DNA from: a virus
DNA length: 64,000 nt
IMG/VR virus record: IMGVR_UViG_3300032287_000965
Coordinates: 1-64,000 of that record
Strand: one strand, 5' to 3'
The notes beneath the pieces are model-generated. The model did no database searches. It was not told the DNA's origin and saw only the letters and a program-made list of their open reading frames with translations. Of the stretch, positions 23,289-30,690 are shown in pieces (position 1 is the stretch's first letter; each line of letters begins with the position of its first letter). The translations under genes were made by a program, and so were the position numbers.

Positions 23289-24389
23289 ATGAAAGCAACT
23301 AACGTACTGGGCAAGGTATTGAACACCGCCCTATCCATCAAGCGCCCACATGGGTCAGCAACCAACGTCAGGTTTACGCAGTGGCTGCGTGAGCAACTGC
23401 CTCTTGAGCTTAACAAGGCTGCGTTCTATGACGGTGCAGGTAACCTACACGTAGACAACCGAGTCAACGCATCACACAAGACTCTATTCGTAGCACACGT
23501 GGACACTGTCCACCGCAACGAAGGCAAGAACAAGATCACCAAGACCAAGACACACTGGCGGGCTAAGGGTGACGTACTGGGTGCGGATGACGGTGCAGGT
23601 GTTGCGCTGTTGATGCATCTGATCTGGGGTGGTGTGCGTGGCTATTACATCTTCACGCAGGGTGAGGAGCGCGGTGGTGTAGGTGCAAGGTATCTGGCTG
23701 AGAAACAGCAAGACTTGTTGCGTGAGTTCGACAGAGCCATCGCCTTTGACAGAAGGGGGATAGATTCAGTCATCACGCATCAGGGTTGGGGTCGCTGCTG
23801 TTCTGATACGTTCGGCTCTGCCTTGGCTGACGCATTGATGGATGGGCATGACGCACTGATGATGTTGAACGATGACACGGGCGTGTACACAGATACCGCA
23901 GAGTTCACAGACATCATCCCCGAGTGCACCAACATCAGCGTGGGCTATGCCCGTGAGCATACGCAAGAGGAATCGCTTGACCTTGTGTATTACAACAACC
24001 TTGCTGCTGCTGTGCTGACGGTTGACTGGGATGCGCTGCCTGTTGAGCGTGACCCATCGGTGGTGGAACCCATGCAAGATGTAGGTACTTGGTGGCAGAG
24101 CTACAAGACCACGAGCCAGTACGCATACGACCCCACCGATGCCGAGCCTGACTACAGACGCGAGGATGCTATCGATGCCGTGCTCGATGCGCAGTATGGT
24201 CACTACGATGCGCTGGCCAATATGGTTGCCGAGTCTATCTGGCCTGACGATACAGGGCTGGCGCTACGGCATATGAACTTCAAGGGTCTCAAGCCTTCGT
24301 CACTTGACTGGGCGCTTGAGTGTCTGGAGCATGGCGAGGATGTGGACTTGATACTTGACTCGCTGTTTGATGAGTTGCACTTTGCATGA
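23289..24389 (+). CDS. Zinc metallopeptidase of clan MH (M20/M28-like)
   Basis: 366 residues from the ATG at 23289, with AGAGGAG upstream. A complete two-zinc ligand set is visible: H70-x-D72 (VAHVDTVH), D100-D101 (GADDGAG), E126-E127 (TQGEERGG), D154 (IAFDRRG) and H224 (REHTQEES). This order matches clan MH aminopeptidases and deacetylases such as M28, M20 and M42. The C-terminal 100 residues are acidic and unknown. It probably cleaves small peptides or amides in the host cytoplasm. Such enzymes are rare in phages. Confidence 0.75.
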   Translation: MKATNVLGKVLNTALSIKRPHGSATNVRFTQWLREQLPLELNKAAFYDGAGNLHVDNRVNASHKTLFVAHVDTVHRNEGKNKITKTKTHWRAKGDVLGADDGAGVALLMHLIWGGVRGYYIFTQGEERGGVGARYLAEKQQDLLREFDRAIAFDRRGIDSVITHQGWGRCCSDTFGSALADALMDGHDALMMLNDDTGVYTDTAEFTDIIPECTNISVGYAREHTQEESLDLVYYNNLAAAVLTVDWDALPVERDPSVVEPMQDVGTWWQSYKTTSQYAYDPTDAEPDYRREDAIDAVLDAQYGHYDALANMVAESIWPDDTGLALRHMNFKGLKPSSLDWALECLEHGEDVDLILDSLFDELHFA

Positions 24390-24398
24390 GTGTGTAAT

Positions 24399-24421
24399 GG
24401 GGTCACGTTGACCCCTTTTTT
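24399..24421 (+). terminator. GGGTCA dyad copy 8 with T run
   Basis: GGGGTCA CGT TGACCCC followed by six T. A strong intrinsic terminator after the metallopeptidase gene. It is the last member of the hairpin family and lies 15 bp before the next start. Confidence 0.85.
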
Positions 24422-24435
24422 AAAAGGAGAAGCAA

Positions 24436-24663
24436 GTGGAAGACAAACGTTTAAGAACCCATGCAGGTAAGTTCGAAGTGGTACTCAGCCCTGAAGAAAA
24501 CTTTGGGTACTTCGAACACGAGGACTACGGCGATGAGTGGGGTGGTGGCCTGTGGTTCGAGGGCAAGAGCCTGATTGACTACGATGGTGTGTATGAGTTG
24601 CCAAGCGAAGTCATTGCAGGTATTCGTGAACTGGGCTACATCGTAGCCCAAGAGTTTGAATAG
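24436..24663 (+). CDS. Unknown small early protein
   Basis: 75 residues with a GTG start, supported by AAAAGGAGAAGCAA. It is acidic: FEVVLSPEENFGYFEHEDYG, then WGGGLWFEGKSLIDYDGVYE and ELPSEVIAGIRELGYI. A small alpha/beta fold is likely. From this gene on, the ribosome site changes from GAAAGGAGCAACAC to AGGAGAAGCAA. Function unknown. Confidence 0.65.
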   Translation: MEDKRLRTHAGKFEVVLSPEENFGYFEHEDYGDEWGGGLWFEGKSLIDYDGVYELPSEVIAGIRELGYIVAQEFE

Positions 24664-24671
24664 GAGAAATC

Positions 24672-24866
24672 ATGAAACGTTTTATATTAGCTGTGGCCGT
24701 TGTACTTACAGGATGTGGCACGATGGACAATAAACCTGCGGTAGTCGCACAGGAGTTTGAAAGCTGCAAGATTTACTACGAAGCGGCCAAGCCACCAGTG
24801 GCAAACGTAACGGTGGTACGCCATAAGAAGAAACCCAAGAAGGAGGCCAACAATGGACAACAATGA
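24672..24866 (+). CDS. Small lipoprotein
   Basis: 64 residues. MKRFILAVAVVLTGC is a lipoprotein signal with the acylated Cys at position 15. The mature part has a second Cys and ends in a basic Lys-rich tail (KKKPKKEANNGQQ). It overlaps a 32-residue membrane protein by 14 bp. It is in the early block, far from the lysis genes, so a superinfection-exclusion or envelope-modifying role is possible (inference). Confidence 0.7.
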   Translation: MKRFILAVAVVLTGCGTMDNKPAVVAQEFESCKIYYEAAKPPVANVTVVRHKKKPKKEANNGQQ

Positions 24867-24951
24867 TTGGGATGAGGACGCACTGCTGACGATCTTCTGT
24901 GTGGTATGCCTCATAGGGCTACTGTTCTTTGTGTTCTTAGGTATCTTGTAG
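24853..24951 (+). CDS. 32-residue membrane protein
   Basis: ATG after a perfect AGGAGG. MDNNDWDEDALLTIF is an acidic N-terminus, followed by a hydrophobic segment CVVCLIGLLFFVFLGIL, a single membrane span. It overlaps the lipoprotein gene. Together they may form an envelope complex. Too short for family assignment. Confidence 0.6.
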   Translation: MDNNDWDEDALLTIFCVVCLIGLLFFVFLGIL

Positions 24952-24971
24952 GCGAAGTAGGCGCTAACCTA

Positions 24972-25000
24972 TTGACACACTACCCGTAGTACTTTACCTT
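24972..25000 (+). promoter_or_regulatory. Candidate promoter (TTGACA-17-TACCTT)
   Basis: A perfect TTGACA at 24972-24977, a 17-bp spacer and a weak TACCTT at 24995-25000, 32 bp before the next start codon. It could start a transcript for the replication genes after the terminator at 24399-24421. Confidence 0.4.
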
Positions 25001-25031
25001 TGACTTTCCTTTAACCCCATCTGGAGGGACT

Positions 25032-25289
25032 ATGCACGACAACACATTAGACAAGCAGTTCACAGAGAAGCCACGTGTCACGCCATACGACACAGGCAAG
25101 ATCAAGATCGGTGTGTACTACGAACCACCACGCCCAGTGCAGGATGAAGATGAGATCGCACTGCAAGACGCACTACTAGGTGGTGAGTGGAGACCCACTG
25201 CATCAGCTAAAACAAACTGGCAGATGGTGGCCTTTGTTGCAGGGGGCATCGTCATTTACGTACTCGGTATGTCACTTATGTTGAGGTAA
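25032..25289 (+). CDS. Small membrane-anchored protein
   Basis: 85 residues, ATG after GGAGGGACT. The N-terminal 60 residues are soluble and charged (VTPYDTGKIKIGVYYEPPRP), and the C-terminal segment MVAFVAGGIVIYVLGMSLML is a membrane span. It ends 3 bp before the next gene. Role unknown; tail-anchored topology is inferred from composition. Confidence 0.65.
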   Translation: MHDNTLDKQFTEKPRVTPYDTGKIKIGVYYEPPRPVQDEDEIALQDALLGGEWRPTASAKTNWQMVAFVAGGIVIYVLGMSLMLR

Positions 25290-25291
25290 TC

Positions 25292-25924
25292 ATGTCCAAC
25301 TTAGCCACTGCATTACAAATCGCACTAGCCAAAAAAACTGAACAGGAGAAGCAAATGCAAACACGTACAACTACACCAGAAGACATCAAGACCATCGCCA
25401 ACGCTTGGGCGAAAGAAGACCCACGGGATGACGCAAGACCTGCGCTGCCCCATGCGTTCAAGCCCACCAACAACGTCAGCCGTGAGACGTTCAATGCGGT
25501 GCGGGACAACCCACGACTGCAACACAAAGACATAGCCCGTATGCTGTCCAACCGTGGGTTCAATGCGGCTTCCATAGGCTCACTGCTCACGCAGATGCAC
25601 AACTGCGGCATGGTTGCAAGAGATGACAACGGGCGCTACACCGCACTACAACCTGAGTACACGCCAATCAAGGCAAGCAAGAAAAAGAAAGTGGCTGTGC
25701 CCGTAATCAAGAAGAAACAAACGAAGGCAGGCATCGCCGCGCTCAACACGCAGGATGGCGTGGAGAAGAAGCTGGTGACCATAACCCGGCGCACAGAGCC
25801 AGCCCCCGCTCCTATCACACCCACCGCTGTTGTCTTTGACCCAGAGCAGCTACTATCAACACTTTCTTTTGCCCAAGTCATGGCGCTGTACAAACGCATC
25901 AAGACCATGGTGGGAGAGGCATGA
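25292..25924 (+). CDS. Winged-helix-like early regulator, possible
   Basis: 210 residues from the ATG at 25292 (GAGG nearby); an alternative ATG at 25355 has the strong AGGAGAAGCAA site used by other genes here, giving 189 residues. A helical segment [20 protein letters not shown], then [20 protein letters not shown] and GRYTAL, reads as a winged-helix DNA-binding fold. After a basic linker ([19 protein letters not shown]) comes a helical C-terminus. It overlaps the sigma-like gene by ATGA, suggesting a joint regulatory role. Confidence 0.6.
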   Translation: MSNLATALQIALAKKTEQEKQMQTRTTTPEDIKTIANAWAKEDPRDDARPALPHAFKPTNNVSRETFNAVRDNPRLQHKDIARMLSNRGFNAASIGSLLTQMHNCGMVARDDNGRYTALQPEYTPIKASKKKKVAVPVIKKKQTKAGIAALNTQDGVEKKLVTITRRTEPAPAPITPTAVVFDPEQLLSTLSFAQVMALYKRIKTMVGEA

Positions 25925-26523
25925 TGCAGACCAAAGACTATCGCGTAACGGTCAAGGTACGCAACGCTCGCATCATCAACGCGCTTGCAGAACGAGGGGA
26001 AGTGGTAGGGCAGATTGCGGCAACCAAGATCGGCATATCGTACGCGAAGCTCTTGGCGTTATCCAACATAACGCTATCGCCCATCGATGCAGAGGGCAAC
26101 ATCATCCCCGAAGTACTGAAGCTATGCGACTATCTCAATAAGATGCCGTTGGATTTGTTTTCTGTGGAACAGATTGTGCCATTGAAGACCAACACAGCGG
26201 AGTTGGATATGTCCATAGACGAGGTGGAGATGCTGATGCTACCTGCATCAGAACGGCAAGACCCTGCGCTACTGCTTGCAGATGGGCAGTCAAACCACGC
26301 AATCAGGTATGCACTGGAGACGTTGCCCCCCAGAGAAGCCAAGGTCTTGCAGTTACGCTTCGGCATTGACTGTGAAGAGCATACCTACGATGAGCTGGGG
26401 AAAGTCATGGGTATCAGTAAAGAGCGTGTGCGACAGATTGAAGCAAGCGCATTGCGTAAATTGCGACACCCGTACAGGTCAGATGCTTTGCGGCGGGCAG
26501 CGCCCATGTTAGGAGAGGCATGA
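25921..26523 (+). CDS. HTH plus sigma70 region 4 regulator
   Basis: 200 residues. The C-terminal part (about 128-184) is a clear sigma region 4: [20 protein letters not shown], then [20 protein letters not shown]. The N-terminal part (about 12-85) is a different HTH-like domain, [20 protein letters not shown] and [18 protein letters not shown], with LPLDLF-type ending. There is no region 2, so it cannot melt a promoter like a full sigma. It may redirect host polymerase as an anti-sigma-like or appropriator protein (inference). Overlaps both neighbours. Confidence 0.8.
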   Translation: MMQTKDYRVTVKVRNARIINALAERGEVVGQIAATKIGISYAKLLALSNITLSPIDAEGNIIPEVLKLCDYLNKMPLDLFSVEQIVPLKTNTAELDMSIDEVEMLMLPASERQDPALLLADGQSNHAIRYALETLPPREAKVLQLRFGIDCEEHTYDELGKVMGISKERVRQIEASALRKLRHPYRSDALRRAAPMLGEA

Positions 26524-26684
26524 TGCGCTTCTGGGTCTATGATGACGAGGGGGTTTTGTTTCGCAAATTCCATGACCGGCATGAGGCAGAGAAGTTTGTT
26601 CAGCCGGGCTGGAAGCTTGTGACCAAGGCCAAGGAGAAAGAAGTTAAACCAACCGAAGCCACACATGGGAGGGCACTCTGGTGA
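26520..26684 (+). CDS. Unknown 54-residue protein
   Basis: 54 residues (start [20 protein letters not shown]), fully between the sigma-like gene and the next, with ATGA and GTGA overlaps at its ends. [19 protein letters not shown] follows. The pattern fits a small conserved phage protein whose start reads as a mixed beta/alpha unit. Function unknown. Confidence 0.7.
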   Translation: MMRFWVYDDEGVLFRKFHDRHEAEKFVQPGWKLVTKAKEKEVKPTEATHGRALW

Positions 26685-26884
26685 GCAAACCAACACTGCG
26701 AGAACTCGCAGACTACCTTGACGACAATGCGCGTGGTGAGATGGACACCGAAGCGGCAGCAGCACTGCGCAAGCTTTCTGATCTGTTCAAGGTAGCGCAC
26801 GAGATGATAACAGCCAAGACGCATGAGGGCAGCAAAGCTGCTTACTGCGAGATGATTGACTTGATAAAGGGGAAGACAGAATGA
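26681..26884 (+). CDS. Unknown small helical protein
   Basis: 67 residues with a GTG start that overlaps the upstream stop (GTGA). It reads LRELADYLDDNARGEMDTEA, then AALRKLSDLFKVAHEMITA. Two or three helices are predicted. It is a common type of phage early protein. Function unknown. Confidence 0.65.
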   Translation: MSKPTLRELADYLDDNARGEMDTEAAAALRKLSDLFKVAHEMITAKTHEGSKAAYCEMIDLIKGKTE

Positions 26885-27093
26885 AAGCATTTCCAAACAT
26901 GACGGGCCAGCAGGGCATGGACTTACGCGATTACTTTGCGACAGCAGCGTTGCCTGTGGCGTTTAATATGGTCAAAGAAGTACACGCTATCTACCATAAG
27001 GAGTACGAGTGGGATTACGAAGACGATTGTGAAAACATAGCAGACGTAGCGTATTGCTTTGCGGATGCAATGATGAAAGCGAGGGCAGAATAA
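26881..27093 (+). CDS. Conserved small early protein (GMDLRDYFA family)
   Basis: 70 residues. The block GQQGMDLRDYFATAALPVAF is a widely conserved signature of small phage proteins, with a C-terminal helix ADVAYCFADAMMKARAE that is also typical. It overlaps both neighbours by a few bases (ATGA, TAATG). The biological role is not known to me. Confidence 0.75.
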   Translation: MKAFPNMTGQQGMDLRDYFATAALPVAFNMVKEVHAIYHKEYEWDYEDDCENIADVAYCFADAMMKARAE

Positions 27094-27296
27094 TGAGTGA
27101 AATACGTACATCACGACAGTTCATCGTGGACTTCCTTGAGAAGAACAAAGAACTCATGGGCGGTATCGAAGCGGTGCAGACACTGGACGGGAGAACCATA
27201 AACCTGAACAACATGACCGATGAAGAAGCCAAAGAAGCGGCTGAGATATTCATGGGTGTCGGCAATCCTACGCGCTTCGGTGCGCTTCTCAAATGA
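27093..27296 (+). CDS. Unknown small early protein
   Basis: 67 residues from the ATG at 27093, sharing TAATG with the upstream stop. It contains SRQFIVDFLEKNKELMGGIE and LNNMTDEEAKEAAEIFMGVG. Acidic and helical. A longer reading from 27054 would sit inside the upstream gene and lacks a site. Function unknown. Confidence 0.65.
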   Translation: MSEIRTSRQFIVDFLEKNKELMGGIEAVQTLDGRTINLNNMTDEEAKEAAEIFMGVGNPTRFGALLK

Positions 27297-27475
27297 GATG
27301 GTATGTCGCAGTAGCCGTGGGCTTCTATGTATGCGTTGCGTTGTTCTCTGTGTATTGGGGACATCGGGCGCTGACGCAGCCCACGAAGCTGCCTTGCGGT
27401 GTATCGGAGATCAGCCCGGATTTTGATAACGCACAGCGTGAGTTGTGCAGACAGATGAGAGGTCATAAGTTATGA
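27293..27475 (+). CDS. Small membrane protein
   Basis: 60 residues. MRWYVAVAVGFYVCVALFSV is an N-terminal membrane span; the remainder is soluble with two Cys (LPCGVSE, RELCRQM). The two Cys could form a disulfide in the periplasm. It overlaps the genes on both sides by 4 bp. An envelope-located early protein of unknown role. Confidence 0.6.
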   Translation: MRWYVAVAVGFYVCVALFSVYWGHRALTQPTKLPCGVSEISPDFDNAQRELCRQMRGHKL

Positions 27476-27696
27476 AGTGTCCAAGTTGTGCCAACAGTAA
27501 GATCGTTACCTACGACACGCGGCGTATTGAGGACATGGTAGTACGCAAGCGCAGGTGTTTGGCTTGTGATGATCGGTTCTACACGCTTGAGCAGTACATG
27601 TCGGAAGAAGAACTTGAAGAAGTCCAAGAGATAAGGAAGAAGCAAACACATGACCCCCGAAGCGAAAGTCAAAGCGAAGGTAAAGAAGCTGCTTGA
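27472..27696 (+). CDS. NrdR-like zinc-ribbon protein without ATP-cone
   Basis: 74 residues. C3-x2-C6 (KCPSCAN) and C29-x2-C32 (RCLACDDRFYTLE) match the zinc ribbon of NrdR, including the RRCLxCxxRFYTLE ending. The ATP-cone domain of NrdR (about 90 residues) is absent; the protein ends in an acidic stretch. NrdR represses ribonucleotide reductase genes; a ribbon-only phage form could bind NrdR boxes or mimic it (inference). Overlaps the nuclease gene by 47 bp. Confidence 0.75.
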   Translation: MKCPSCANSKIVTYDTRRIEDMVVRKRRCLACDDRFYTLEQYMSEEELEEVQEIRKKQTHDPRSESQSEGKEAA

Positions 27697-27958
27697 TGAG
27701 CTTCGCATTTACTACTTCTTCCCTGCTACGCATGGGTATGGGCGCTCTGGAGTACCTGACGTTGTCGGGTGCTTCATGGGTTTGTTCGTGGCCATCGAGT
27801 GCAAGGCAGGGAAGGGGCAGCTTACGGCTTTGCAGGAGCGGGAGATTGAAAGTATTAAAGAAGCAGGGGGCTTCGCTTTCGTTGCCCGTGAAGACAACAC
27901 AGATGAGCTAAGGAGGTTATTGACATGTCTGATCCAAGAGCTTTTGCCAAGCGATTAG
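27650..27958 (+). CDS. VRR-NUC domain nuclease
   Basis: 102 residues. The PD-(D/E)xK core is complete: D37 (GVPDVVG), E50-x-K52 (AIECKAG) and Q57 (GQLTALQ), with a final strand GGFAFVA. The short single-domain form is typical of phage VRR-NUC proteins, which cut branched DNA. It is probably used in recombination or before packaging. It starts inside the NrdR-like gene, preceded by GGAAGAAG. Confidence 0.85.
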   Translation: MTPEAKVKAKVKKLLDELRIYYFFPATHGYGRSGVPDVVGCFMGLFVAIECKAGKGQLTALQEREIESIKEAGGFAFVAREDNTDELRRLLTCLIQELLPSD

Positions 27959-28197
27959 AGGAGATGAATGAGGACGAGAGAGAACACTTTCGTAATCTGA
28001 TTGAAGCACTGGCAAAGTGTTACGGCAAAGATGCAGCACAGGGGGTGGTGATAATCTCGCTGCCAGACAGCCCGATACACGAAGTCATATCACTCAACGC
28101 AACCGACATGGAGACGCACAATCTAATCAAGTCAGTCGAAGATTACTTTGTGTTTGTAAACACGATGGATGCACCACCAAAAGAGCAGTTCAACTAA
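27925..28197 (+). CDS. Unknown small early protein
   Basis: 90 residues, ATG after a strong AAGGAGGT. Helical start (FAKRLEEMNEDEREHFRNLI), then a beta part GVVIISLPDSPIHEVISLNA and a helix SVEDYFVFVNTMD. It overlaps the nuclease gene by 34 bp and is followed by AAGGAGAAG for the next one. Function unknown. Confidence 0.65.
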   Translation: MSDPRAFAKRLEEMNEDEREHFRNLIEALAKCYGKDAAQGVVIISLPDSPIHEVISLNATDMETHNLIKSVEDYFVFVNTMDAPPKEQFN

Positions 28198-28212
28198 AAC
28201 AAGGAGAAGCAA

Positions 28213-28497
28213 ATGACTGAAGAATTTAACAAGTGGTGGGATTCAGACGCCGTGACACGTGACGCATCTTACGGCAGGTGGGACGCGGATAATATTCCCA
28301 AGAACAATCCGTATAGTGTAGACACCCCTGTCTACTGGGCATGGGAAGGATGGCAAGCGGCGTTGAAAGTAAAGCGCGAATGGCAGGGGCTGACGGATGG
28401 TGAGATTGACGCTTTGCATAAAAAAGATCGGGCATGGCCTCTGTATTCAAACATTGCCAGAGACATCGAAGCCAAGCTAAAGGAGAAGAACACATGA
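28213..28497 (+). CDS. Small conserved early protein with GLTDxEI module
   Basis: 94 residues, ATG after AAGGAGAAGCAA. It has YWAWEGWQAALKVKREWQGL, then TDGEIDALHKKDRAWPLYSN and ends IEAKLKEKNT. The AWEGWQAAL and GLTDGEI blocks occur in many phage small proteins as exchangeable units. The last residues come from bases that also hold the ribosome site of the next gene. Function unknown. Confidence 0.7.
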   Translation: MTEEFNKWWDSDAVTRDASYGRWDADNIPKNNPYSVDTPVYWAWEGWQAALKVKREWQGLTDGEIDALHKKDRAWPLYSNIARDIEAKLKEKNT

Positions 28498-28709
28498 GCG
28501 AATGTCCGAACTGCGAACGATACAAAGAGAGCGCCAAGAATTGGCGGCACAAAGCGTATGAGTTATCCGGTCACCCATTGCCGTGGGATCGTGGCGATAC
28601 ATGGGTAGGGCTGACGGATGAGGAAATAAAAGAAATACTGGACTGCGGCAGACCTGACTTAGTCAACATTAAAAAAGCAGAGCAAAAGCTGAAGGAGAAG
28701 AACACTTGA
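28494..28709 (+). CDS. Small protein with the same GLTDxEI module and a CxxC
   Basis: 71 residues from the ATG at 28494 (AAGGAGAAGAACAC upstream). The start SECPNCERYKESAKNWRHKA has C-x2-C, followed by WVGLTDEEIKEILDCGRPDL and EQKLKEKNT, matching the C-terminal part of the previous protein. The two are modular relatives. Its end overlaps the TTG start of the DNA polymerase. Confidence 0.7.
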   Translation: MSECPNCERYKESAKNWRHKAYELSGHPLPWDRGDTWVGLTDEEIKEILDCGRPDLVNIKKAEQKLKEKNT

Positions 28710-30679
28710 GTAAACCATACGAACGAATCATCGTACTTGACTTCGAGACTGCATGGGGGCGGGCTGTGAAGCTTGGCTTCTCTTGCCAGACGAACGAAGA
28801 GTACCTGCGTGACCCACGCTTCAAAGCATGGGGGTTGTGTTGGAAGGACTACGGTGACCCGTTACCTGCCACATGGGTACGTGGCCGTGACATCGAGAAG
28901 TGGGCGAAAGATTTTGACTGGAGTAAGACCGCAGTCGTTGCTCAGAACGCGCTGTTCGATGTGTCCATACTGGCGTGGGTGTACGGCTGTCATCCTGCGT
29001 TTATCTTTGACACGCTGTCCATGGGTCGTGCTGTGCGCGGTGTCGAGGCTGGCAACAGCTTGAAGAAGATGGCAGAGGACTTCGGTCTTGAGGCCAAGGG
29101 GCAGGGGCTGGCTTCGTCAGAGAACTACCTTGACGAGTTACCGTTCCACGTTGAGCAGGAGTTGGCGGATTACTGCCGCCATGATGTGTACCTGTGCGAA
29201 GAAATCTTTAAGCGTTTAGTCGATGGCTACCCTGCATCTGAGTTACGGTTAATCGACATGACGCTAAAGATGTACACCCAACCACGCTTGGTGCTCGATG
29301 AGCAGATGCTGTTCCAAGCCATTGAAGAAGAAAGGACAACACGTGAAGAACTTTTGGCGCGACTTAACGTGGACGATGCAACGCTGGCGAGTAACCCTAA
29401 GTTCGCGGATATTTTGGCTTCGCTGGGATGTGCAGTTCCATACAAGAAGAGTAAGACGACAGGTAAGCAGACGCTTGCACTTGCTAAGAATGACGCTATG
29501 TTCCAAGCACTATTGCATAGCGACAAAGAAGATGTCCGACTCTTATGCGAAGCACGACTGCGAGTTAAATCTACGACTGAGCGCACACGAGCGCAAAGAT
29601 TCTTAGACATCTCAAGCCGTGGTCCACTGCCCGTACCGCTTGCCTACTACGGTGCGACTACTGGGCGGTGGACGGCAGCCAAGGGGAGCGCAATCAACAT
29701 GCAGAACCTAAAGCGTGGCAGCTTCTTGCGCAAGGCGATCATGGCTCCTGATGGGTACGCACTGGTCGTGGGTGACTTGTCTCAGATCGAGCCGAGGGTG
29801 TTGGCATGGCTGTCGGACTACGACGAGATGCTGGGTATCTTCCGCGCAGGGGTAGACCCCTACGCTGCCTTCGGGGCGCAGATGTTTCGTATCCCTAACA
29901 TGACCAAGGACAGCCATCCAGAGCTACGGCAGAGCGCTAAGTCAGCGTTGCTTGGCTGTGGGTATGGGTTGGGTTGGGCAAGCTTTGCCAGCCAGTTGCT
30001 GACCGGCTTTCTGGGCGCTCCTCCTGTGCGATACGAGGCGACATTTGCCAGACAGTTGGGAGCTAACCAGAAACTTGCAGAAGAGTTTTTGAGTTGGCAG
30101 GACACCGAGGCCAAGCTGCGGGACATCCCCCACACATGTAGCTTGAAAGAGTTGGTGTATCACGCCATCGCAGCCAAGCGCATCATCGACATCTACCGCA
30201 AGACCGCCTACCCGGTTGTTTCCTTTTGGGAAATGTGTACAGGCTTGATCGAGCGCAGTCTTTACGGTGGCGAGGAGTTCGTGTATAAATGTCTAATCTT
30301 CCGTAAGGGCGAGATTGAATTGCCCAACGGAATGAAACTGCTTTATCCAGACTTACGCATCGAACCAGACGATAAAGGTAGGAGCCAGTGGGTATACGGG
30401 CCAGACGCTACCAAGTTGTACGCAGGTAAAGTAACAAACAATGTTACTCAGGCATTGGCACGTATTGTGATGACTGATGGGATGCTGCGGGTATCTAAAA
30501 GATACCCTGTGGTTGGCACCGTCCATGATGAACAGATCGCCATGGTGCCGGAAGGAGAAGCCGCTGAAGCCTTAGATTGGGTTTTGGCGCAGATGACTAT
30601 GGAGCCTTCATACATGCGGGGGATTCCGTTATCAGCAGATGGTGGTACACACAAGCGGTATGGCATGGCTAAGAACTAA
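28706..30679 (+). CDS. Family A DNA polymerase with 3'-5' exonuclease
   Basis: 657 residues with a TTG start preceded by GAAGGAGAAGAACAC. Exo I is LDFETAW (11-17), Exo II AQNALFDVSIL (79-89), Exo III YCRHDVYLCEE (156-166). Polymerase motif A is GDLSQIEPRVLAWL (356-369), motif B is R408-QSA-K412-SAL-L416-GCGYG, motif C is VHDEQ (606-610). The position equal to E. coli Phe762 is Leu416. Motif A has Pro in place of the usual Leu after QIE. It is the replicative polymerase, close in layout to T7 gp5. Confidence 0.95.
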   Translation: MSKPYERIIVLDFETAWGRAVKLGFSCQTNEEYLRDPRFKAWGLCWKDYGDPLPATWVRGRDIEKWAKDFDWSKTAVVAQNALFDVSILAWVYGCHPAFIFDTLSMGRAVRGVEAGNSLKKMAEDFGLEAKGQGLASSENYLDELPFHVEQELADYCRHDVYLCEEIFKRLVDGYPASELRLIDMTLKMYTQPRLVLDEQMLFQAIEEERTTREELLARLNVDDATLASNPKFADILASLGCAVPYKKSKTTGKQTLALAKNDAMFQALLHSDKEDVRLLCEARLRVKSTTERTRAQRFLDISSRGPLPVPLAYYGATTGRWTAAKGSAINMQNLKRGSFLRKAIMAPDGYALVVGDLSQIEPRVLAWLSDYDEMLGIFRAGVDPYAAFGAQMFRIPNMTKDSHPELRQSAKSALLGCGYGLGWASFASQLLTGFLGAPPVRYEATFARQLGANQKLAEEFLSWQDTEAKLRDIPHTCSLKELVYHAIAAKRIIDIYRKTAYPVVSFWEMCTGLIERSLYGGEEFVYKCLIFRKGEIELPNGMKLLYPDLRIEPDDKGRSQWVYGPDATKLYAGKVTNNVTQALARIVMTDGMLRVSKRYPVVGTVHDEQIAMVPEGEAAEALDWVLAQMTMEPSYMRGIPLSADGGTHKRYGMAKN

Positions 30680-30690
30680 AGGAGAAGCAA

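Noticed and set aside
18051-24421. Repeated hairpins read as a CRISPR array
   Set aside because: The spacing is irregular, genes lie between copies, and the repeat is a 15-17 bp dyad; no cas genes except a lone Cas4-like nuclease.
24672-24951. Second spanin pair
   Set aside because: Neither protein has the periplasmic coiled coil of an i-spanin, and a complete nested Rz/Rz1 pair is present at 60144-60644.
25345-25357. AGGAGAAGCAA-ATG at 25355 as the only start of the winged-helix gene
   Set aside because: It is a good site, but the ATG at 25292 also has GAGG and keeps the gene directly next to its upstream neighbour, so I list the longer form and mention the other.
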